Shown in pieces: positions 53,355 through 63,424 of a DNA stretch of 64,000 nt; within the stretch, counting starts at the first letter, position 1, and the number at the start of each line of letters is the position of its first letter. The position numbers were made by a program, and so were the translations under genes. Location: assembly GCF_001294205.1 (NCBI RefSeq), contig NZ_LAQT01000010.1, forward strand, positions 186,001 to 250,000, read 5' to 3'. This stretch comes from Amantichitinum ursilacus (GTDB lineage Bacteria; Pseudomonadota; Gammaproteobacteria; Burkholderiales; Chitinibacteraceae). Below the pieces are notes generated by a model. The model was not told the origin of the DNA. It saw only the letters and a list, made by a program, of their open reading frames with translations, and did no database searches.

Positions 53355-54539
53355 ATGGCACTTACGTTTGAAGTTCAAGAGGTTGCACACCTCGTTAACA
53401 TCAAGGTCATTGGGGTTGGCGGCGCCGGTTGTAACGCCATCAACAACATGATCGACAACGCCATGCAAGGCGTGCAGTTCATTTCCGCCAACACCGACGC
53501 GCAAGTGCTGAAGCTGGCGCGCGCCGATCATGTGGTGCAACTGGGTGCGGAACTGACGCGCGGTTTTGGCGCCGGTTGCAACCCGGATATTGGCCGTCAG
53601 GCCGCCGAAGAAGATCGCGACCATATCGCCGATCTGATCGAAGGCGCTGATCTGCTGTTTATTACCGCCGGCATGGGCGGTGGCACTGGCACCGGCGCTG
53701 CCCCTGTGATCGCACAAGTGGCGCGCGAGAAAGGCATTCTGACGGTGGGCGTCGTCACCAAACCGGGCATCGACGAAGGCATGCGCCAGAAAGTGGCGCA
53801 GGTTGGTATCGACGAACTGGCCAAGTTTGTCGATTCGCTGATCGTGGTATCGAACCAGAAGCTGGAAGAAGTGCTGGGCGAAGATGTCACCATCGACGAA
53901 GCGTTCCGCGCCGCCGATGACGTCCTGCGCAGCGCCGTGGGTTCGATTGTTGAAATCATCAACTACCCGGGCCTGATCAACGTCGACTTTGCCGACGTGA
54001 AAACGGTGATGCGCGAAATGGGCATGGCCATGATGGGTTCGGCCACCGCCAGCGGTGCGGATCGTGCCGTGGTTGCGACTGAGGAAGCCATCCGCAGCCC
54101 GCTGCTGGACAACATCAACTTCAACGGCGCGCGCGGCGTGCTGGTGAACTTCAGCGCCAGCCGTACTACGCTGAAGAAGAGCGAAATCCGCCAGTCGCTG
54201 GAAATCATCAACGCCCACGTGGCCGACGATGCCCAGGTCAAGCATGGCGTGGTGTACGACGAAAGCCTGGGCGACCAGATCCGCATTACGCTGATCGCCA
54301 CCGGCCTTGGCGCACGCGAATCGAACAGCAACAAGCTGAAAGTGGTGCAAGGTGGTCAGCAACAACGCACCGGTACTGACAACATGGGCTTTAACGCCGA
54401 AGACTACGACACGCCCGCCATCTGGCGTACGCGTCGCGGCGGCGGTGCCAGCGAGAGCGCCGATGCCCCGGCCGCTCGCCCGGCGCTGAACAACATCGAT
54501 ATGGATATCCCGGCCTTCCTGCGTCGTCAGGCAGACTGA
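53355..54539 (+). CDS. ftsZ: Cell division GTPase FtsZ
   Basis: Tubulin-like Z-ring protein, 394 residues. GVGGAGCNAINNM, the GGGTGTGAAP tubulin signature and the C-terminal conserved peptide MDIPAFLRRQAD are all present, separated by a short variable linker. AGAGGAGA precedes the ATG. The 156-base gap after ftsA has an AT-rich stretch (53255-53305) that could hold an extra promoter. Confidence 0.97.
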   Translation: MALTFEVQEVAHLVNIKVIGVGGAGCNAINNMIDNAMQGVQFISANTDAQVLKLARADHVVQLGAELTRGFGAGCNPDIGRQAAEEDRDHIADLIEGADLLFITAGMGGGTGTGAAPVIAQVAREKGILTVGVVTKPGIDEGMRQKVAQVGIDELAKFVDSLIVVSNQKLEEVLGEDVTIDEAFRAADDVLRSAVGSIVEIINYPGLINVDFADVKTVMREMGMAMMGSATASGADRAVVATEEAIRSPLLDNINFNGARGVLVNFSASRTTLKKSEIRQSLEIINAHVADDAQVKHGVVYDESLGDQIRITLIATGLGARESNSNKLKVVQGGQQQRTGTDNMGFNAEDYDTPAIWRTRRGGGASESADAPAARPALNNIDMDIPAFLRRQAD

Positions 54540-54581
54540 TTATTCCGCTATCGCTGTAAAGCTCTACCCCCTGACCCGGGG

Positions 54582-54612
54582 CAGGCGCGGCGGCCGCAAG
54601 GCGCCGCGCCTG
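54582..54612 (+). terminator. GC-rich hairpin after ftsZ
   Basis: CAGGCGCGGCG (54582-54592) pairs perfectly with CGCCGCGCCTG (54602-54612). No T-run follows, so it may pause, protect the ftsZ 3' end, or need Rho. Confidence 0.45.
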
Positions 54613-54785
54613 TGCGCGTCTCCAGCGTTTTGGTGCTGGCGCGCGCGCTGTTGTCTTTATCGATTTATCAAAATGGATAAATTCCACCAATCGCCCGTAT
54701 TGGGATGATCAATCCAGCCCATTGCCCGGGGCTGCTAGAATTGCGTCTCTTGGCGATTGTCATTACAGATTTGGCGGGGTAATCC

Positions 54786-55700
54786 ATGTTTCAGCAACGC
54801 ACCTTGAAATCCACGGTTCGCGCCGTTGGCGTCGGTCTGCATTCCGGCGAGCGCGTAACGCTGGTGATGAAGCCAGCGCCCGCTGAACACGGCATTGTGT
54901 TCCGCCGCTCCGACTTGCCCGGTTCGGAAAGCTTCAAGGTGGGCCCTGATCTGGTCAACGACACGCGCTTGTCGTCCACGCTGGTCAAGGATGGCGTGCG
55001 CGTGGGCACCATCGAGCATCTGATGTCGGCGTTTGCCGGCTTTGGCATCGATAACGTGCTGGTGGAAGTCGACGCGCCCGAAATGCCGATCATGGATGGT
55101 TCTGCCGCGCCGTTTATCTATCTGCTGCAATCCGCCGGTGTGGTCATGCAAAACGCGCCCAAACGCTTTGTGCGCGTGCTGCAGCCGGTGCATGTGGTGG
55201 AAGGCGACAAGTGGGTGAAGCTGGAGCCGTTTGATGGCTATAAAGCCGCGCTGACCATCGACTTCAAACATCCCGCGTTCAAGAAATCTTTGCAGTCGAT
55301 CACCATCGACTTTGCCAACACCAATTACATCAGCGAAATCGCGCGTGCGCGTACTTTCGGCTTTATCCATGAAGTGGAATACATGCGCATGAACGGCCTG
55401 GCGCGTGGCGGCAGCATGGATAACGCCATCGTCATCGACGAATATCGTGTACTGAACGACGGCGGTTTGCGCTTTGATGACGAGTTTGTGCGGCACAAAC
55501 TGCTGGATGCGATTGGCGACCTGTATATCCTGGGCCATCCGCTGATTGCGGCGTTCTCAGGCTTTAAATCGGGCCATGCCATGAACAACAAGCTGCTGCG
55601 CGAGCTGCTGGCCGACCCCGACAATTTTGAGCTGGTGACGTTTGATGATGACAGCCAGGTGCCGTCATCTTTCCACGCCTTGCCGCCGCTGACGATCTAA
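54786..55700 (+). CDS. lpxC: UDP-3-O-acyl-GlcNAc deacetylase LpxC
   Basis: Zinc enzyme committing to lipid A synthesis. Metal and catalytic motifs: [20 protein letters not shown] and [18 protein letters not shown]. 304 residues, the usual size; evidence for an LPS-type outer membrane. Preceded by a 246-base gap after ftsZ. Confidence 0.96.
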   Translation: MFQQRTLKSTVRAVGVGLHSGERVTLVMKPAPAEHGIVFRRSDLPGSESFKVGPDLVNDTRLSSTLVKDGVRVGTIEHLMSAFAGFGIDNVLVEVDAPEMPIMDGSAAPFIYLLQSAGVVMQNAPKRFVRVLQPVHVVEGDKWVKLEPFDGYKAALTIDFKHPAFKKSLQSITIDFANTNYISEIARARTFGFIHEVEYMRMNGLARGGSMDNAIVIDEYRVLNDGGLRFDDEFVRHKLLDAIGDLYILGHPLIAAFSGFKSGHAMNNKLLRELLADPDNFELVTFDDDSQVPSSFHALPPLTI

Positions 55701-55706
55701 GCCCAC

Positions 55707-55895
55707 ATGTTTGCCATCATCCGGCTGCTGTTTATCCTGGCCGTGATACTGATCGGCTTTGGCGCTTTCAAATACCAACGCACCCGCGATCGCTACTGGA
55801 TCCGGGTGATCACGTGGGTGCTGTATTTTGTGCTGGCGCTGCTGGTGATGTTTTTTGGTGGGCTGATTATTCAGCGGGCTATGGGTTACCCATAG
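55707..55895 (+). CDS. Small two-helix membrane protein, unknown
   Basis: 62 residues, six bases after lpxC. Two hydrophobic helices (IIRLLFILAVILIGFGAF and VLYFVLALLVMFFGGLII) with a basic loop KYQRTRDRYWIR between. The layout supports a real gene co-transcribed with lpxC; no function known. Its TAG stop lies inside the CATAGGG end of the adjoining palindromic repeat. Confidence 0.6.
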   Translation: MFAIIRLLFILAVILIGFGAFKYQRTRDRYWIRVITWVLYFVLALLVMFFGGLIIQRAMGYP

Positions 55896-56077
55896 GGAGG
55901 GACTCGGCGTCCCCGTCTGGATCCACCGCCAAAGAGATGTGCCCGAACCATCGCAATTGGCGTCACCCACCTTCCAGACACGTACGTCTTACGCCGCTGA
56001 AAATTGCGCGATTGCATGCCGCGCCACATTGGCGCGTCCAGGTACTTTGAGGGGTGGGTCTAGACCCACCCTATGCC
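55891..56077. repeat. Dispersed palindromic repeat, copy 2
   Basis: Left arm CATAGGGAGGGACTCGG...GGATCCACCGCCAAAG and right arm CTTTGAGGGGTGGGTCTAGACCCACCCTATG flank about 110 bases, filling the gap between two convergent genes and reaching into both stop codons. Confidence 0.85.
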
Positions 56078-57633
56078 CCAACCTCTTTTTGCAGTGATTC
56101 AAATTGCGGCAGCAGCCGGAAGAAGGCGTCGACCACGGCCGGATCAAACTGGGTGCCGCTGCCAGCGCGGATGGTGTCCAGCACTTGCGCGCGCGGCCAG
56201 GGTTGTTTGTACACGCGGGTTTGCGTCAGCGCGTCGTAGACATCGGCCAGCGCGGTAATGCGCGCCGCGATATTGATATTGTCGCCCGCCAGCCCGCTCG
56301 GATACCCGCTGCCATCCCAACGTTCATGATGCTGGTGCGCAATGATCGCAGCCGTCTGCAAGATCCGCGGCCGCGCGTCGCGCAGCATGGCGTAGCCCAG
56401 TGCCGAATGCGTATCCATCACCTTGCGTTCTTCCGCATCCAGCGGCCCAGGTTTGTGCAGGATGGCGTCCGGTATGCCCACCTTGCCAATATCGTGCAAC
56501 GGCGTGGCAGCGCGGATGATCTCGGCGTCCTGCTCGCTCAGCCCCATCTCCAGCGCCAGTAAACCCGCGTACTGCGCCATGCGCCGGATATGGTTGCCGG
56601 TATCTTGCGAGCGCGTTTCCACCACTTCGGACAGCTGATAAATAATGTCGCGCTGCGTGTTTTCGATTTCGGCGGACAGCATCAGATTTTCATAGGCGAT
56701 GCTGACATTGCGGCAGAACAGCTCGACCAGATCGCGATCCGCGTGCGACAACGCCACCGGCCCATCGATGATTAGCAGATTGACTGGCCCGTGCTGCGAT
56801 TTGAAAAAACCGATGAAATGATCGGGCGCAAACACGCTTTGCTCGGTGGTGATGGCCGCACGGATGCTGTTGCCAAAGCGGTCATGCTCGACCGTGGAGA
56901 GCGTCTGGCCGCGATATTGTTCGTAGCCGCCGGTGGCGTAAATGACGCGCACATCGTCGTCGGTCGACAGCGCCGCCATGCCGCCGTGCACCACCACAAA
57001 CAATGCTTCTTGCTCAAAGAACAGCAGCGATTGCAGCTGCTCCAGCACGCCTTGGGCAAATTGCACAATCGATTGCTGCTGAAAGATCGTGCTCGACGCA
57101 TCAATCACTTTCAGCAAGCCGCGCCGATTGGCTTCGAGCATGCGTTTTTGCTGCTCGATCAACATGATGTCGTTGTACGAACGCAGCGTGCCGAGCACCG
57201 CGGTAAACAACTTGTCACGCGTCAGCTCGGTTTTGGCTTTGTAATCGTTGATGTCGTAGCTTTCGATGACCTGGCGCTCGGGCGCGACACCGGGTTGCCC
57301 AGTGCGCAAGATGATGCGGATATGCCGGTTGCGCAGGTCTTCGCGGATCGCGCGCGCCACGCGCAGGCCGGCGTCTTCGCTTTCCATCACCACATCGAGC
57401 AGCACCAGCGCGATATCGTCGCGCGTGCGCAGAAAATCCAGCGCTTCGGACCCGGAATAACAAGACAGCAGATTGAGCGGGCGGCCCAGAAAATTGATAT
57501 TGGCCAGCGCCAGCCGGGTGACGTGATGGATGTCGGGCTCGTCGTCGACGATCAGCACATTCCAGGGCTCAACCGCAGGCGCATCGGGCGCTGCTTCGTC
57601 GTCGTCGATTAACCAGTCATCTTCTTGTGACAT
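56071..57633 (-). CDS. HD-GYP response regulator (DUF3369)
   Basis: Probable c-di-GMP phosphodiesterase under two-component control, 520 residues. Receiver domain about 24-150 with phospho-acceptor Asp80 in LVLLDVVME; a middle DUF3369 sensor-like region to about 310; HD-GYP domain after 340 with HDIGK (380-384) and HHERWDGSGYP (435-445), all catalytic residues present. No kinase gene is adjacent. GAGGGGG precedes the ATG. Its TAG stop is supplied by repeat copy 2. Confidence 0.9.
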   Translation of the reverse strand: MSQEDDWLIDDDEAAPDAPAVEPWNVLIVDDEPDIHHVTRLALANINFLGRPLNLLSCYSGSEALDFLRTRDDIALVLLDVVMESEDAGLRVARAIREDLRNRHIRIILRTGQPGVAPERQVIESYDINDYKAKTELTRDKLFTAVLGTLRSYNDIMLIEQQKRMLEANRRGLLKVIDASSTIFQQQSIVQFAQGVLEQLQSLLFFEQEALFVVVHGGMAALSTDDDVRVIYATGGYEQYRGQTLSTVEHDRFGNSIRAAITTEQSVFAPDHFIGFFKSQHGPVNLLIIDGPVALSHADRDLVELFCRNVSIAYENLMLSAEIENTQRDIIYQLSEVVETRSQDTGNHIRRMAQYAGLLALEMGLSEQDAEIIRAATPLHDIGKVGIPDAILHKPGPLDAEERKVMDTHSALGYAMLRDARPRILQTAAIIAHQHHERWDGSGYPSGLAGDNINIAARITALADVYDALTQTRVYKQPWPRAQVLDTIRAGSGTQFDPAVVDAFFRLLPQFESLQKEVGA

Positions 57634-57706
57634 GCTGCCCCCTCGTTATGACAGGAGTATAGATAGAAACAGCAGTCAGAAAACAAGCGCCATGCGGCAG
57701 GGGCGC

Positions 57707-58597
57707 TTACTTGTTGCCAGCGGGCTTACGCTGGCCCAGCACAATCAGCGCCACACCCGCCAGAATGACCAGCATGCCGAGCACCAGGGGCAGGCTGACT
57801 TGCTCGCCCGCAAACACAGCGCCGAGGCCCACGGCCACCACCGGATTCACATAGGCATAGCTGGTGGCCAGCGCGGGGCGTGAGTGCGTGATGACGTAAA
57901 CAAACGCGCTGTAGGTAATGATGGAGCCAAACACGATCAGATACAGCAGCGCCAGCCAGCTTTGGGTGGGAATCTGCGCAGGCCAGTGCTCGCCGTGGAA
58001 GGCTGCCATCGGAATCAGACACAAGCCGCCGCCCAGCATTTGCACGGCCGCCGAGGTGCCGACTGGCATATCCAGCCGCCGTTGCAGGATGGTGGCAAAC
58101 GACCAACTGGCGGCGGCGATCACCACGATGATGACGCCCACCGGGTTGGCCGCAGCGCGCAGATCAAGGTTGAGCAAGGCTACGCCCGTGAAACCCAGGC
58201 CAACGCCAATCCACTCGATCACCCGCGGGCGGGTGCCAAACAGCCAGCCAAACAAAATGGCAAAGATGGGCCCGCTGGCTACCACCAGCGCGGCGATGCC
58301 GGACGGCACGGATTGCTCGGCCACGCACACAAAGCCGTTGCCCACACTCATCATCATAAAACCGATGATGACGCCATTACGCCACTGCCGCAGCGTGGGC
58401 CAGGGTGCACCGCGCCAACGCAGCCACGCCAGCAGGATCGCGCCTGCACTCAGATTGCGCACGGCCGACAACAACAGCGGCGGAATGCCTTCCAGCCCGA
58501 TGCGGATGCCCAGATAGGTAGAGCCCCACACCACGTAAACAATGGCCAGGCACAGCAACAACACGGTGGGATTAACAGCGGGGCGGGTATCGGACAC
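57707..58597 (-). CDS. EamA/DMT family exporter (YedA-like)
   Basis: Ten-helix drug/metabolite transporter of 296 residues with two EamA repeats; [21 protein letters not shown] at the start and the second-repeat [28 protein letters not shown] are typical. GTG start at 58597. Substrate unknown; related proteins export amino acids or metabolites. Confidence 0.85.
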   Translation of the reverse strand: MSDTRPAVNPTVLLLCLAIVYVVWGSTYLGIRIGLEGIPPLLLSAVRNLSAGAILLAWLRWRGAPWPTLRQWRNGVIIGFMMMSVGNGFVCVAEQSVPSGIAALVVASGPIFAILFGWLFGTRPRVIEWIGVGLGFTGVALLNLDLRAAANPVGVIIVVIAAASWSFATILQRRLDMPVGTSAAVQMLGGGLCLIPMAAFHGEHWPAQIPTQSWLALLYLIVFGSIITYSAFVYVITHSRPALATSYAYVNPVVAVGLGAVFAGEQVSLPLVLGMLVILAGVALIVLGQRKPAGNK

Positions 58598-58745
58598 GGC
58601 GGCAACAATCAGGCGAGGGGCTGACCATCATGCCAGCCTGGCGCGCGCCACGCACGCCACAGCCCACCTTGAAAATCGCCGTCACAGCCTGAACCTTGAA
58701 GGCTATCGCTGCATCATCTGCAGCCAAAACTGCCTGGAAATACTG

Positions 58746-60074
58746 ATGACCACCATGACGCCGCACGAGATTGTCCACGAGCTGGATAAACACATTGTGG
58801 GCCAGCACGACGCCAAGAAGGCCGTGGCAATCGCTTTGCGCAATCGCTGGCGTCGCCAGCAAGTGGCCGAACCGCTGCGCCACGAGATTACCCCCAAGAA
58901 CATCCTGATGATCGGGCCCACCGGCGTGGGCAAAACCGAGATCGCACGCCGCCTGGCGCGGCTGGCCGATGCGCCGTTTATCAAGGTGGAAGCCACCAAA
59001 TTTACTGAAGTGGGTTATGTCGGCAAAGACGTCGACAGCATCATCCGCGATCTGATCGAAGTGGCGGTTAAAGGTGCGCGCGAACGCGCCATGCAGCGTA
59101 ATCGCGTGCGCGCTGAAGACGCCGCCGAAGACCGCATCCTGGATGTGCTGGTGCCCGGGCCCCCCAAGGGCCCGTTTGCGCCCAACCCGCAGCAAGACGA
59201 AGCGGGCCGCGAAACACGGCAGAAATTTCGTAAAAAGCTGCGTGAAGGCGAGCTGAACGATAAGGAAATCGAAATCGAAGTGGCCGCCGCCGCGCCCACC
59301 ATGGACGTGATGGGCCCACCGGGCATGGAAGATTTCACCAGCCAGTTGCAAGACATGTTCAAGGGCGCCATGGCGGGCAAGACGCAAAAGCAGAAGCTGA
59401 AGATCAGCGAAGCGATGAAGCGGCTGACCGATGAAGAAGCGGCCAAACTGGTGAACGAAGAAGATGCCCGCGCCGAAGCGCTGCGCTCGGTGGAGCAGAA
59501 CGGCATTGTGTTTATCGATGAGATCGACAAGGTGACCAGCCGCGCCGAAGGCAGCGCCGGGGAAGTCAGCCGTCAGGGCGTGCAGCGCGATTTGCTGCCG
59601 CTGGTGGAAGGCACCAGCGTCAGCACCAAGTACGGCATGGTCAACACCGATCACATTCTGTTTATTGCGTCCGGCGCCTTCCATCTAGCCCGACCGTCTG
59701 ATCTGATCCCCGAACTGCAAGGCCGCTTTCCGATCCGCGTTGAGCTGGAATCGCTGTCTGTGGATGATTTCAAACGCATCCTGACGCAAACGGACGCCTG
59801 CCTGGTCAAGCAATATCAGGCGCTGATGCAAACCGAGGGCGTGACGCTGACATTTAGCGAAGACGCCATCCATCGCATCGCCGAGATTGCGTGGCAGGTG
59901 AACGAGCGCACCGAAAATATCGGCGCCCGGCGCTTGTCGACGGTGCTGGAAAAGCTGCTGGAAGATTTGTCGTACGAGGCCAGAACCGGCGAAGTGACGC
60001 TGGACGCCGCCGCCGTCAGCGCCAAGCTGGGCCCACTGGTGGGCAACGAGGATCTGGCGCGGTTTATGTTGTGA
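58746..60074 (+). CDS. hslU: ATP-dependent protease ATPase subunit HslU
   Basis: AAA+ unfoldase of the HslUV protease, 442 residues (E. coli 443). Start [20 protein letters not shown], Walker A GPTGVGKT at 57-64, I-domain about 110-240, Walker [10 protein letters not shown]. The C-terminal tail EDLARFML is the peptide that docks into HslV, so a peptidase partner is expected, but no hslV lies upstream where it usually is. The reading frame extends upstream to 58542 without coding character. Confidence 0.93.
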   Translation: MTTMTPHEIVHELDKHIVGQHDAKKAVAIALRNRWRRQQVAEPLRHEITPKNILMIGPTGVGKTEIARRLARLADAPFIKVEATKFTEVGYVGKDVDSIIRDLIEVAVKGARERAMQRNRVRAEDAAEDRILDVLVPGPPKGPFAPNPQQDEAGRETRQKFRKKLREGELNDKEIEIEVAAAAPTMDVMGPPGMEDFTSQLQDMFKGAMAGKTQKQKLKISEAMKRLTDEEAAKLVNEEDARAEALRSVEQNGIVFIDEIDKVTSRAEGSAGEVSRQGVQRDLLPLVEGTSVSTKYGMVNTDHILFIASGAFHLARPSDLIPELQGRFPIRVELESLSVDDFKRILTQTDACLVKQYQALMQTEGVTLTFSEDAIHRIAEIAWQVNERTENIGARRLSTVLEKLLEDLSYEARTGEVTLDAAAVSAKLGPLVGNEDLARFML

Positions 60075-60079
60075 TGCGC

Positions 60080-60179
60080 CATAGGGTGGGTCGAGACCCA
60101 CCTTCCAAAGCCGTCGAAGAAGCACGCAATGGCAGATCTTTCAGCGGCTTTGACGGTGGGTCTAGACCCACCCTATGCC
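60080..60179. repeat. Dispersed palindromic repeat, copy 3
   Basis: CATAGGGTGGGTCGAGACCC... and ...GGTGGGTCTAGACCCACCC with TATGCC, arms facing each other, starting five bases after the hslU stop. Confidence 0.88.
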
Positions 60180-60207
60180 ACCAATTTTTCCAGCGTGAGC
60201 TGCGATG

Positions 60208-60311
60208 CATAGGGTGGGTCATGACCCACCCACCAAAGCCAATGATCAGAACGCCGACGGCAGTGGGCCTCGTCCATGGCTTTGGATGGTGGGTCTAGAC
60301 CCACCCTATGC
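60208..60311. repeat. Dispersed palindromic repeat, copy 4
   Basis: Full element: left arm GATGCATAGGGTGGGTCATG, then ACCCACCCACCAAAGCC, right arm GGCTTTGGATGGTGGGTCTA followed by GACCCACCCTATG. Confidence 0.88.
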
Positions 60312-60340
60312 CATCAAATTTTTCCAGCGTGAGCTGCGAT

Positions 60341-60376
60341 GCATAGGGTGGGTCATGACCCACCCACCAAAGCCAG
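60341..60376. repeat. Dispersed palindromic repeat, copy 5 (single arm)
   Basis: Left arm only, nearly identical to that of copy 4; no matching right arm follows before the hslU terminator. Confidence 0.8.
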
Positions 60377-60436
60377 CAATCAGAACGCCAAGGATTGCGG
60401 GTCACATCCACGGGCTGCAGCGTGCCAACCCCGCGC

Positions 60437-60471
60437 AAAAAAGGCGATGCCATCACGGCATCGCCTTTTTT
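60437..60471. terminator. Bidirectional terminator between hslU and ubiK
   Basis: AAAAAAGGCGATGCC (60437-60451) pairs perfectly with GGCATCGCCTTTTTT (60457-60471). It lies about 360 bases after hslU, beyond the repeat block. Confidence 0.9.
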
Positions 60472-60552
60472 ATCGAAGCGCCACTTCAGGGCATTACGCG
60501 ACTGACCGTCCAGATGATCAACCGCGCACCCCGCCCTGCGCCGAATTTGTGC

Positions 60553-60576
60553 TTAAGAAACAGCCTTACAGGCTGT
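60553..60576 (-). terminator. Terminator overlapping the ubiK stop
   Basis: On the minus strand ACAGCC-TGTAA-GGCTGT is followed by TTTCTTAA; the loop contains the ubiK stop codon. Confidence 0.6.
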
Positions 60577-60826
60577 CTTGCGGGTTACCGCCAGTCACGC
60601 GTTGTTCCAGTTCCAGAATACGGGCTTCCAGCGCAGCCAGTTTTTCGCGGCTGCGGGCCAGCACTTCTTGCTGGATATCGAATTCTTCACGCGTCACCAG
60701 ATCCATTTTGTTAAACGCCGTGCTCATCATGGCGCGCACGTTCTTCTCTACGTCTTTGGCCGGGCTATTGGCAATGGCATCCGAAATACGGCTGGCAATG
60801 TCGTCAAAAAACTTGTCTTTCAACAT
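60566..60826 (-). CDS. ubiK: Ubiquinone biosynthesis accessory factor UbiK
   Basis: 86-residue BMFP-family protein that assists aerobic ubiquinone synthesis with UbiJ. N-terminal amphipathic part MLKDKFFDDIASRISDAI, then NVRAMMSTAFNKMDLVTREEFD and a C-terminal coiled coil EKLAALEARILELEQRV. Length and pattern match YqiC. Divergent from glnK. Confidence 0.88.
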   Translation of the reverse strand: MLKDKFFDDIASRISDAIANSPAKDVEKNVRAMMSTAFNKMDLVTREEFDIQQEVLARSREKLAALEARILELEQRVTGGNPQDSL

Positions 60827-60919
60827 GATGGTTTCTCCGGGTTTTTGCTGGATTTTTTGCAGTGTAGCAGACCCGCCCGGGCTGATGGCGGGCTGACGCG
60901 ATGTGCACTATGTTTCTGA

Positions 60920-61435
<516 letters not shown>

Positions 61436-61462
61436 GCAAAAATAAGGGAAGGAGATGCCCCG

Positions 61463-62917
61463 ATGAAAAAACTATTTGCAATGGTCGCGTTGCTGGGCGC
61501 CATGTTTGTGGCCGCCCCAGGCTTCGCCGACGACGCTTCAGCGCCTGCTGCGTCTGATGCTGCGGCCGCGGTTGCGTCCGACGCATCCGCCGCTGCACCG
61601 GCGCCTGCGGCTGCCGTTGTTGCTTCCGATGCCTCTGCAGCCGCTGCGGCGCCTGCTGCCGCACCGGCGCCGACTGCACCGTTCTCGGTTGATTCGTCCA
61701 AGATCAGCGGTGGCGACACTGCATGGATGCTGACCTCCACCGCGCTGGTGCTGTTCATGACCATCCCGGGCCTGGCGCTGTTTTACGCCGGCATGGTGCG
61801 CAAAAAGAACGTGCTGGCCACCGTGATGCAAAGCTTTGCCATCACCGCGCTGATCACCGTGATCTGGGTCGTGATTGGTTATTCGCTGGCGTTTACACCG
61901 GGCAATAGCTTTATCGGCGGCTTCTCCCGCGTCATGTTGTCTGGCATGGCCTATGTGAAGGGCGCGTCGGCCACCACGCTGACCGTCAGCCACCTGGCGC
62001 AGTCCATCCCGGAATCGGTGTACATGGTCTATCAGATGACCTTTGCCATCATCACCCCGGCGCTGATCTGCGGTGCGTTTGCTGATCGCATGAAGTTCTC
62101 TGCCATGTTGGTGTTCATGGGCGTGTGGTCGATCATCGTGTATGCACCGATTGCGCACATGGTGTGGGAACCGACGGGTTGGCTGGCCACCGCTGGCATC
62201 CTTGATTTTGCTGGTGGTACGGTCGTACACATCAACGCCGGTGTAGCTGGCCTGGTTTGTGCTTTGGTACTGGGCAAGCGCGTCGGCTATGGCAAGGAAG
62301 CCATGGCACCGCACAATCTGGTGCTGTCGCTGATCGGTGCTTCGATGCTGTGGGTGGGTTGGTTCGGCTTTAACGCCGGCTCCGCACTGGCTGCTGATGG
62401 CCGCGCCGGCTTTGCCATGATGACCACGCAAGTTGCAACCGCCATGGCCGCACTGGCATGGATGTTTGCCGAGTGGATCGCCAAGGGCAAGCCTTCGGTA
62501 CTGGGCATCATCTCTGGCGCCGTTGCGGGTCTGGTCGCCATCACCCCCGCCGCTGGTTTTGTGGGCGTGGGCGGTGCGTTGATCATCGGTTTGCTGGCGG
62601 GTGTCGTTTGTTTCTGGTCGGCAACGTGGCTGAAACACAAACTGGGCTACGATGACTCGCTGGATGCATTCGGTGTGCACGGCGTGGGCGGTATCCTGGG
62701 TGCCGTACTGACGGGTGTGTTTGCGGTCAAAGACATTGGCGGTGTGGATGGCAACGTGGTTCTGCAGATCAAGGGCGTGCTGTGCACCCTGATCTACAGC
62801 GGCGTGCTGACCTTCGTCCTGCTGAAGATTATTGATGTTGTGATGGGCCTGCGCGTAACGGAAGAAGAAGAACGCGAGGGTCTGGATGTAACCCTGCATG
62901 GCGAGCGCGTGGAGTAA
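61463..62917 (+). CDS. amtB: Ammonium transporter AmtB
   Basis: Ammonia/ammonium channel, 484 residues. A signal peptide (MKKLFAMVALLGAMFVAAPGFA) leads into an Ala/Pro/Ser/Asp low-complexity linker of about 45 residues, then eleven helices. Twin pore histidines are in GGTVVHINAGVAGLV and FGVHGVGGILG. GGAAGGAG precedes the ATG. Operon with glnK; nitrogen-controlled by inference. Confidence 0.95.
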   Translation: MKKLFAMVALLGAMFVAAPGFADDASAPAASDAAAAVASDASAAAPAPAAAVVASDASAAAAAPAAAPAPTAPFSVDSSKISGGDTAWMLTSTALVLFMTIPGLALFYAGMVRKKNVLATVMQSFAITALITVIWVVIGYSLAFTPGNSFIGGFSRVMLSGMAYVKGASATTLTVSHLAQSIPESVYMVYQMTFAIITPALICGAFADRMKFSAMLVFMGVWSIIVYAPIAHMVWEPTGWLATAGILDFAGGTVVHINAGVAGLVCALVLGKRVGYGKEAMAPHNLVLSLIGASMLWVGWFGFNAGSALAADGRAGFAMMTTQVATAMAALAWMFAEWIAKGKPSVLGIISGAVAGLVAITPAAGFVGVGGALIIGLLAGVVCFWSATWLKHKLGYDDSLDAFGVHGVGGILGAVLTGVFAVKDIGGVDGNVVLQIKGVLCTLIYSGVLTFVLLKIIDVVMGLRVTEEEEREGLDVTLHGERVE

Positions 62918-63040
62918 GTCGTAGCGCGGCGGATTGCGGCAAATTCGGTTGCCGGGGTCCGCTGTGGTATGCGACGCGTGTTAGCTGGTTAGTAAATATA
63001 TGCAGGTGGGTTTATCCCCAAAGAGCAGAGTCGTACCTTC

Positions 63041-63066
63041 ACCCGCCGCAAGGCGGGTTTTTTTTT
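63041..63066 (+). terminator. Rho-independent terminator of glnK-amtB
   Basis: ACCCGCC (63041-63047) pairs with GGCGGGT (63052-63058) around GCAA, followed by a run of T to 63066. It is about 120 bases after the amtB stop. Confidence 0.85.
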
Positions 63067-63296
63067 AGCTGTTGGTCGATTCTGGCGAGGCATTTTGCAG
63101 CCCGGCGGTGCTCGGAATGCGCACGTACAAACACGTACGTTTACGCTTCCTGCGCTCCGGCGGTCTGCAAACTGCCTGCGCCATAATCGACCCGATGCGT
63201 CTTTGCGGGTACGCAATGCGCTGCGCTGTTGCGAGGCGGAGGGCTCGGCTGCGGCTTCGCCCTGGGGCGATGCGCTTCGCTGGGGGGACGGGGTTG

Positions 63297-63331
63297 CATA
63301 GGGTGGGTCTGGACCCACCACTCAAAGCCCC
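63297..63331. repeat. Dispersed palindromic repeat, copy 6 (single arm)
   Basis: CATAGGGTGGGTCTGGACCC followed by ACCACTCAAAGCC; matches the left arm of the family. Confidence 0.8.
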
Positions 63332-63389
63332 AGAGAAGAGTGCAGAGGATGCGCGCAAGCGGCCGGTTCTGCTGGCGTGCGCAAAAATG

Positions 63390-63424
63390 ATGCGTAGGGT
63401 GCGTTACCCGAAGGGCAACGCACA
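63390..63424. repeat. Second palindromic repeat type
   Basis: TAGGGTGCGTTACCCGAAGG and GCAACGCAC form an imperfect hairpin (GTGCGTT/AACGCAC and CCC/GGG around GAA). It begins like the main family (TAGGGTG) but has a different palindrome. Confidence 0.6.

Larger units (their letters stand above)
60174..60397. repeat. Tandem duplication within the repeat block
   Basis: A segment beginning ATGCCA and running through TTTTTCCAGCGTGAGCTGCG, the CATAGGGTGGGTCATGACCC arm and GATCAGAACGCC-like sequence occurs at 60174-60263 and again at 60308-60397, nearly identical, period about 134 bases. The block 60075-60436 carries no supported gene. Confidence 0.85.

Noticed and set aside
58542-58745. Upstream extension of the hslU frame, considered as a degraded hslV
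   Set aside because: The translation shows no HslV motif (no TTIVSV start, no peptidase core) and overlaps the exporter start region.
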